Below are positions 6,138-10,019 of a stretch of 10,019 nucleotides of DNA, one piece after another; positions within the stretch are counted from its first letter, which is position 1, and each line of letters opens with the position of its first letter. The notes below the pieces were generated by a model. It did not search any database, had not been told where the DNA came from, and worked only from the letters and a program-made list of their open reading frames with translations. The stretch comes from Schaalia odontolytica (GTDB lineage: Bacteria > Actinomycetota > Actinomycetes > Actinomycetales > Actinomycetaceae). The stretch covers positions 1 to 10,019 of the forward strand of contig CATYYP010000046.1 in assembly GCA_958415245.1 (NCBI GenBank). The letters run 5' to 3'. The position numbers were made by a program, and so were the translations under genes.

Positions 6138-7055
6138 TTAGGAGAGCAAACCCTCGGAAATGAGCCAGTCGTGGGCGATCTGAGAGGCGGACTTCTGCTC
6201 GACCGTCGACTCCCGGTTCATCTCGATGAGATCCTGCGCGTCCAACGCCTCGCTCACCCTGTTGATGACCGTGGTCGCGTCTTCGTTTACCCGCGACGAG
6301 GCCAGGGGCACCACGTGCGAGGCGAGGAACAGGCCCTTCGGGTCCTTCAGGACCGTCAGCGTTCCGTCCGCGAGCACCGGGTCGGATGAGTAGATGTTCG
6401 CGAGCTGGATGTCGCCGTCCTTCAGGGCCTTGACCGTGAGGGGGCCGCCCGAATCCTCGATCGGGGTGAAGTTGACGGTCACTCCGTAGAGGTCGGACAG
6501 TCCGGTCGGGCCGTAGGGGCGCGTGCGCAGCTCCGAATTGCCACCCAGCGTGAGCGTGCCCGCGTTCGCGAGGTCGCCGATCGACGTCAGTGAGTGGGCG
6601 GTCGCGAAGTCGGTCGTCACCACGTAGGAATCCTGGTCGGTCGCAGGTGCTTGCTCGAGGGCGCGCAGACCCGAGGGGAGCGCGGTCTGCAGAGCTGAAT
6701 ACACCTCGTCCGTGGATCGCGCGGTCGCGTCAGCATCCAGATACTGCAGCAGGTTGCCCGTGTACTCAGGGAACACGTCGATCGATCCGGCCTCGAGCTC
6801 GGGCATGTAGACCTCGCGCTGGCCGATCCGCAGCTGGCGGTCGACCGTGAAGCCTGCCCCTTCGAGGGCCTGGGCGTACGCCTCTGCGAGGATCTCGTTC
6901 GAGTAGTAGTCCTGCGAGCCGACGACGAGCGTCGTCGAGCCGTTCTCTGAACTTCCGGTGCTCGTGTTGCCGCCGACCGACTCTGACGAACCGCAGGCGG
7001 CCAGGGCCAGGGTGGAAGCCGCGACGGCAGTCATTGCGATCATCGTGCGTTTCAT
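6138..7055 (-). CDS. Osmoprotectant (glycine betaine/choline-type) binding lipoprotein, OpuC/OsmU family
   Basis: This 305-residue lipoprotein is the extracellular receptor of an ABC importer for compatible solutes. A signal peptide ends in the lipobox LAAC with Cys21, followed by a Ser/Gly/Asn-rich linker to about residue 40. The body begins TTLVVGSQDYYSNEILAEAY (41-60). It carries FPEYTGN (95-101), a hallmark of this family, and a segment around 215-240 (DIQLANIYSSDPVLADGTL and on) that matches the family's second lobe. The ATG at 7055 overlaps the preceding permease stop by 4 bases (ATGA), with AAGGAG just upstream. It is the last gene of the operon. The ligand (betaine, choline, carnitine or other) cannot be assigned; I did not map the aromatic ligand cage with confidence. 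Confidence 0.88.
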   Translation of the reverse strand: MKRTMIAMTAVAASTLALAACGSSESVGGNTSTGSSENGSTTLVVGSQDYYSNEILAEAYAQALEGAGFTVDRQLRIGQREVYMPELEAGSIDVFPEYTGNLLQYLDADATARSTDEVYSALQTALPSGLRALEQAPATDQDSYVVTTDFATAHSLTSIGDLANAGTLTLGGNSELRTRPYGPTGLSDLYGVTVNFTPIEDSGGPLTVKALKDGDIQLANIYSSDPVLADGTLTVLKDPKGLFLASHVVPLASSRVNEDATTVINRVSEALDAQDLIEMNRESTVEQKSASQIAHDWLISEGLLS

Positions 7056-7747
7056 AGTGTCTCCTTGAGTGAGTTGTCCTCATTGTCTGAGAAAGAATGG
7101 GTGCGGGCCCGAAGGCGTCGCGCGACCAGCGCCAGGAGCGCGTCGGTCGCCAGCGCGAGGGCGACGACGATGATCGCGCCCCCGATCATCTCCGCGTAGT
7201 CGCGGGTCTTCAGGCCCTCGTAAAGGAAGCGGCCGAGGCCGTAGTTTGCCGTGTAGGCCGCCAGCGTAGTCGTCGCGATCACCTGGAGAGTCGCTGACCG
7301 CGCGCCCGCCGCGACGAGGCCGGCCGCGTGCGGGGCCTCGACCTGCGCGAGGACCTGCCGTTCGGTGAGTCCAATCGCACGCGCCGCATCCACGGTTGCG
7401 CGCGGCGTCGAGGCGATGCCCGAGTAGGTCGCCGACAGGAGCGGTGGGATCGCCAGGATGAGGAGAGCCAGTGTGGGCGCAGCCAGTCCAATACCCAGCC
7501 ACAGGCCCGCCAGCGTCAGGACGCCGAGCGTCGGAACTGCACGGGCTGCGCCCGTCGCGCTCACCAGCCATCGGCCCCTGCCCGTATGTCCGATCCAGGT
7601 GCCCAGCGGCAGCGCGATGAGGGCCGCAAGCGCCACGATCAGGAGGGTGAGGCCCAAGTGCTCGGTGGCCCTCACGAGGATCCCGGACTCACCCAGCCAG
7701 TGCGCGGGGACCGCCAACCAATTCAGGGCGTCGAGGAGAATGTTCAT
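7052..7747 (-). CDS. Osmoprotectant ABC transporter permease (second permease)
   Basis: This 231-residue inner-membrane protein is one half of the transport channel. Hydrophobic segments lie at about 32-50, 72-105, 145-168 and 187-210. The EAA loop that contacts the ATPase is at about 115-138 (PRATVDAARAIGLTERQVLA and on). The segment GLGRFLYEGLKTRDYAEMIG (170-189) is typical of OpuCB/OpuCD-like permeases. The frame is open to an ATG at 7768, but I chose ATG at 7747 because it forms the same 4-base ATGA overlap with the upstream stop as every other junction here, with GAGGAGG about 8 bases before it. The C terminus is short and charged (HSFSDNEDNSLKETL). Unlike some relatives, it is not fused to a binding domain. 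Confidence 0.88.
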   Translation of the reverse strand: MNILLDALNWLAVPAHWLGESGILVRATEHLGLTLLIVALAALIALPLGTWIGHTGRGRWLVSATGAARAVPTLGVLTLAGLWLGIGLAAPTLALLILAIPPLLSATYSGIASTPRATVDAARAIGLTERQVLAQVEAPHAAGLVAAGARSATLQVIATTTLAAYTANYGLGRFLYEGLKTRDYAEMIGGAIIVVALALATDALLALVARRLRARTHSFSDNEDNSLKETL

Positions 7748-8382
7748 GCCCGCCCCCTCCTCGTCCACGGAGTGAGGGTCCAGCCGATTCCCTGGATCAG
7801 CGCATCGATGACGAGCGCGAGGAGAACCGTTGCGACCAAGCCGGCCACGACCTCGGCGATAAGGCCGCGCTGAAAACCGTCAGTGAACAGCGTCCCCAGC
7901 GAGCGCACCCCAATAAACGCACCCACCGTCACGAGCGACACCGTCGACGTGGCAACCACGCGCGTGCCCGCGACGATGACGGGCGTCGCCAGGGGGAGCT
8001 CCACCTCGGCGAAGCGTCGAAAGAGCGGGTAGCCGCACGCGTTCGCGGCCTGCAGGGTCGCGCGAGGGATCGTGCGGAAGCCCTCCGCGGCCTGTCGCAC
8101 CAGCACCGCCACGCCGTACAGCGTCAGGACGATGATCATGTTGATGGGAGAGCGTAGCGCCACCCCGACGATCACCGGAATAACTATCAGGAGCGGCAGC
8201 GACGGCACCGCGTACAGCGCCGACAGGGCAGACAAAACCCAGCCGCCGCGGCGTGAAAACGCGGCCCAGTGGGCGACTGGTACGGAGAGCAGCACTGACA
8301 GTGCGATCGCTGGGAGGGCAATCCACAGGTGCGCGAGTGTCAGGGAGCCGATGACCCCCCAGTTTGAGGACAGCCAGGTCAC
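7744..8382 (-). CDS. Osmoprotectant ABC transporter permease (first permease)
   Basis: This 212-residue membrane permease is the partner of the permease encoded next. Hydrophobic segments lie at about 12-36, 48-76, 80-98, 132-160 and 176-195. The EAA loop is at about 107-130 (PRATLQAANACGYPLFRRFA and on). The segment SLVTVGAFIGVRSLGTLFTD (149-168) is typical of OpuC/OsmU-type permeases, where an alanine/glycine-rich helix precedes a GLG or SLG turn. It starts with GTG at 8382, overlapping the ATPase stop by 4 bases (GTGA), with GGGGAG 5 bases upstream. It probably forms a heterodimer with its neighbour, because the two EAA loops and C termini differ clearly. Confidence is high for a permease and moderate for the substrate class. 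Confidence 0.88.
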   Translation of the reverse strand: MTWLSSNWGVIGSLTLAHLWIALPAIALSVLLSVPVAHWAAFSRRGGWVLSALSALYAVPSLPLLIVIPVIVGVALRSPINMIIVLTLYGVAVLVRQAAEGFRTIPRATLQAANACGYPLFRRFAEVELPLATPVIVAGTRVVATSTVSLVTVGAFIGVRSLGTLFTDGFQRGLIAEVVAGLVATVLLALVIDALIQGIGWTLTPWTRRGRA

Positions 8383-9206
8383 GGACGCTCCCCGGCCTCG
8401 TTGGTCGTCAGCGTGCCCACGGGGGTTCCGGCCTCGTCGACGACCAGTCTACCCGGCCCGGCGACGCGCACCGGGCGCGCCGCGCGCGAGGCGCCCACGA
8501 ACTCGGCGACGAAAGGCGACGCGGGGGAGGAGAGCAGCTCGGTGGGCGTGCCCACCTGCTCGATGCGGCCGCCCGTCGAGAGGACCGTGACCTGGTCGCC
8601 CAACGTGAACGCCTCGTCCACGTCGTGCGTCACGAAGAGGATCGTTGTGCCCAGCGCCCGCTGAATCTCCTTCAGCTCGCACTGCAGCTCCGCGCGAACG
8701 ATCGGATCCAGCGCGCCAAAGGGCTCGTCCATCAGCAGGATGTCCGCGCGATTGGCCAGCGCCCGGGCCACGCCTACGCGCTGACGCTGGCCGCCCGACA
8801 GCTGAGCGGGGTAGCGATCGGCCATCTCGCGATCCAGGCCCACCAGCTCGAGGAGCTCGAGCGCGCGCTCGCGGGAAGCCTGCTTCGTGGCGCCCTCCAG
8901 GCGCGGGACGGTCGCGATATTGTCGGCAATGCTTCGGTGGGGGAAGAGGCCGCCCTCCTGCAGGACGTAGCCGATCGAGCGGCGCAGGCGCACGGGGTCC
9001 TCGCCTGCGACGTCCTGCTCTCGTACGAATACCCTGCCCGAGGTCGGGGTGACCATCGCGTTCACCATCCGCATGAGCGTCGTCTTGCCGCAGCCCGACG
9101 TGCCGAGGAAGACGGTCGTCGAGCCCTGCTCGACGGTGAGGGAGAAGTCCTCGACGGCGCGTGTGCCGCCCGGGTAGGTCTTGGAGACGTGGTCGAAGCG
9201 AATCAT
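8379..9206 (-). CDS. Osmoprotectant ABC transporter ATP-binding protein
   Basis: This 275-residue ATPase powers the two permeases downstream. It shows Walker A at 35-43 (GTSGCGKTT), Q-loop Gln83, signature LSGGQ at 136-140, Walker B ILLMDEP at 156-162, D-loop GALD at 164-167, and switch His194. These match the ProV/OpuCA/OpuBA branch. Many OpuCA and ProV proteins add a tandem CBS-domain tail that senses ionic strength; here only about 40 residues follow the ABC core (VRVAGPGRLVVDEAGTPVGT, about 243-262), too short for two CBS domains. I chose ATG at 9206 because it overlaps the MarR stop by 4 bases (ATGA), has AAGGAG 5 bases upstream, and begins with the standard MIRFDHVSKTYPGG. A much longer open frame reaching 9632 lies antisense-free over the MarR gene but has no support as protein. 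Confidence 0.9.
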   Translation of the reverse strand: MIRFDHVSKTYPGGTRAVEDFSLTVEQGSTTVFLGTSGCGKTTLMRMVNAMVTPTSGRVFVREQDVAGEDPVRLRRSIGYVLQEGGLFPHRSIADNIATVPRLEGATKQASRERALELLELVGLDREMADRYPAQLSGGQRQRVGVARALANRADILLMDEPFGALDPIVRAELQCELKEIQRALGTTILFVTHDVDEAFTLGDQVTVLSTGGRIEQVGTPTELLSSPASPFVAEFVGASRAARPVRVAGPGRLVVDEAGTPVGTLTTNEAGERP

Positions 9207-9640
9207 GCGCGCTCCTTGGCAGCCTCGGCGATGAGTGCGAGGCTGCGCATCAGCTCCTCGCGCTGGGCTGTGGAGAGTGGGGCGAAGAGGCGCTCCTGCT
9301 CCTTCTCGACGATCATGCAGGCCTCCTCGAGGTGTGCCAGGCCCTCTTCCGTCACCGTCAGGATGGTCGCGCGCCGGTCGTGCTCGCACGGGGTGCGGTG
9401 CAGCAGTCCGTCGCGGTGCAGGCGATCCACGAGGCGCGAGGCCGCTCCCAGGGTGATGCCCTGGCTTGCCGCGACCTCCTGGATGCGGCACGCGGGGGTG
9501 TCGCGAACCGTGCGCAGGACGAGGAAGCGACCGAGTGTGAGCACGTTTTCCGCCTCGGAAAGGGCGGATTCGACCGTGTTCCACGCGCCCATTTCCGTGT
9601 GAATCAGCGCCGTGAATAGCGAGGGTGCACATGTTGCCAT
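9203..9640 (-). CDS. MarR-family transcriptional regulator
   Basis: This 145-residue DNA-binding protein is probably the local regulator of the transporter operon it leads. The winged helix-turn-helix spans about 51-100. The recognition helix lies near 62-78 (TLGAASRLVDRLHRDGL), and the wing carries the typical HDRRATILTVTEEG (87-100). Terminal helices (about 8-46 and 101-143) would form the dimer interface. It has four cysteines (4, 51, 85, 108); no sensing role can be claimed. The frame is open to a TTG at 9664, but ATG at 9640 is preferred: AAGG lies 8 bases upstream and the length equals the usual MarR size. Known relatives in this superfamily, GbsR and OpcR of Bacillus, repress osmoprotectant uptake genes, which fits the context. 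Whether this protein senses choline, betaine or something else is unknown. Confidence 0.87.
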   Translation of the reverse strand: MATCAPSLFTALIHTEMGAWNTVESALSEAENVLTLGRFLVLRTVRDTPACRIQEVAASQGITLGAASRLVDRLHRDGLLHRTPCEHDRRATILTVTEEGLAHLEEACMIVEKEQERLFAPLSTAQREELMRSLALIAEAAKERA

Positions 9641-9652
9641 GTCCACTACCTT

Positions 9653-9674
9653 ACACGTAAACAATTAACACGTA
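9653..9674 (-). promoter_or_regulatory. Candidate operator: two TACGTGT repeats upstream of marR
   Basis: TACGTGT occurs twice on the minus strand (9674-9668 and 9659-9653), 15 bases apart start to start. The proximal copy lies within TTAC-N2-GTAA (9651-9660), a short palindrome. It abuts the marR ribosome binding site, so a bound protein could block initiation. I found no convincing -35/-10 pair for the marR operon nearby. MarR proteins often bind palindromes overlapping their own promoter, so autoregulation is an inference. Confidence 0.4.
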
Positions 9675-9790
9675 TGGTTTTTGTCGGCGGACATTTGTGC
9701 TCCGGTGGATAACATATGTGCACCTCTGAGTCGTGAGTGTCAGCGGGAATCCGGCTGTCCGCTGGTCCTGCCAAAGCCGCTCAAGCCCAG

Positions 9791-9799
9791 TGCTACAGT
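9791..9799 (+). promoter_or_regulatory. Candidate extended -10 for the plus-strand gene
   Basis: TGCTACAGT matches an extended -10 (TGN plus TANNNT), which is frequent in Actinobacteria. It would start a message about 95 bases before the ATG at 9902. No good -35 lies at the usual distance. The rest of the 261-base gap 9641-9901 holds the marR-proximal repeats and nothing else that I can support. Confidence 0.3.
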
Positions 9800-9901
9800 G
9801 CGTTGTGGAGGCGAGAGACGTGATCGTGTTCTCGCTTCGAGCCTCGGCGGATGCGCGGCGGCGCGCATAGCGGAGCGGCACGTGCGTATCGAGGAAGGAC
9901 G

Positions 9902-10019
9902 ATGCGGATGCGGAAACGGCTCTACTCCCTGCTCAATGGCGATGGGAGAGCGGCAATGTGGTACGGGCGCGTCATGACCGTGCTTATTATCGCCAGCCTC
10001 CTTCCCCTGTGTTTCAAGG
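9902..10019 (+). CDS. N-terminal fragment, probable voltage-gated ion (potassium) channel
   Basis: Only the first 39 codons are in the window; the gene runs off the right edge. The peptide begins MRMRKRLYSLLNGDGRAAMW and continues into a hydrophobic stretch (about 24-38, VMTVLIIASLLPLCF) that looks like the start of a first membrane helix. A basic amphipathic segment of the form RKRLYSLL, a short polar loop and then a long hydrophobic helix is the usual opening of bacterial six-helix ion-transport/Kch-type channels. GAGGAAGG (9891-9898) precedes two possible ATG starts at 9902 and 9908; I took the first. It is divergent from the osmoprotectant operon. The identification rests on a short stretch and could be wrong; another membrane protein is possible. 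The selectivity filter would lie outside the window. Confidence 0.5.
   Translation, partial: MRMRKRLYSLLNGDGRAAMWYGRVMTVLIIASLLPLCFK

Noticed and set aside
8364..9602. A 412-codon plus-strand open frame opposite the ATPase and MarR genes.
   Set aside because: It is the antisense shadow of two well-supported genes, rich in Arg/Ala/Gly, with no domain that I recognise.
9207..9632. An N-terminal extension of the osmoprotectant ATPase to 417 residues.
   Set aside because: The extension overlaps the MarR gene in another frame and is Arg/Pro/His-rich with no fold. The start at 9206 has a good ribosome binding site and the operon's standard 4-base overlap.
9651..9881. A 76-codon minus-strand frame upstream of marR.
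   Set aside because: It overlaps the candidate operator and the divergent promoter region, has no ribosome binding site of note and no recognisable protein features.
1..10019. A new defence, mobile or biosynthetic system.
   Set aside because: I found no transposase, integrase, attachment-site repeats, CRISPR repeats, toxin-antitoxin pair, nuclease or biosynthetic enzyme. The window reads as two transporter operons and the start of one further membrane-protein gene.

Overview
This window looks like chromosomal DNA of a high-GC Gram-positive bacterium of the Actinomyces/Schaalia kind. That is an inference from the high GC content, the frequent GTG starts, the strong GGAGG-type ribosome binding sites, the lipoprotein signal peptides and the general look of the proteins; no marker gene fixes the species. 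Nine complete genes all lie on the minus strand in two transporter operons. A tenth gene, cut by the right edge, runs on the plus strand.

Region 1 (about 55-6030, minus strand) is an oligopeptide/dipeptide ABC importer. In transcription order it holds a lipoprotein substrate-binding protein (oppA, 4279-5877), a 373-base gap, then oppB, oppC and a single gene carrying both ATPase domains (oppDF). The last three overlap and are probably translationally coupled. A strong hairpin at 55-86 follows oppDF. The oppA leader holds a stem-loop, and an 11-base palindrome lies just upstream of its candidate promoter. The oppA-oppB gap holds a weak terminator-like structure, an inverted repeat containing an 11-base G tract, a candidate -10 element and a GC-rich hairpin, which suggests that oppA and oppBCDF are expressed at different levels.

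Region 2 (6073-9640, minus strand) is a five-gene operon in which every gene overlaps the next by exactly 4 bases (ATGA or GTGA): a MarR-family regulator, an ABC ATPase, two membrane permeases and a lipoprotein substrate-binding protein. The binding protein and permeases look like the OpuC/OsmU (YehZYXW) family that imports glycine betaine, choline, carnitine or similar compatible solutes. A long hairpin at 6073-6122 ends the unit. Two copies of TACGTGT, 15 bases apart, sit just upstream of the MarR gene and are a candidate operator.

Region 3 (9641-10019) is a divergent intergenic region followed by the first 39 codons of a plus-strand gene. Its start resembles the beginning of a voltage-gated ion (probably potassium) channel. 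If so, compatible-solute import and ion flux genes lie back to back, which would fit a shared role in osmotic balance. I see no mobile element, CRISPR array, tRNA, rRNA or obvious defence system. The most unusual features are the slippable G-tract hairpin between oppA and oppB, the roughly 43-residue insertion in the second ATPase domain of OppDF, and the regulator-led osmoprotectant operon.
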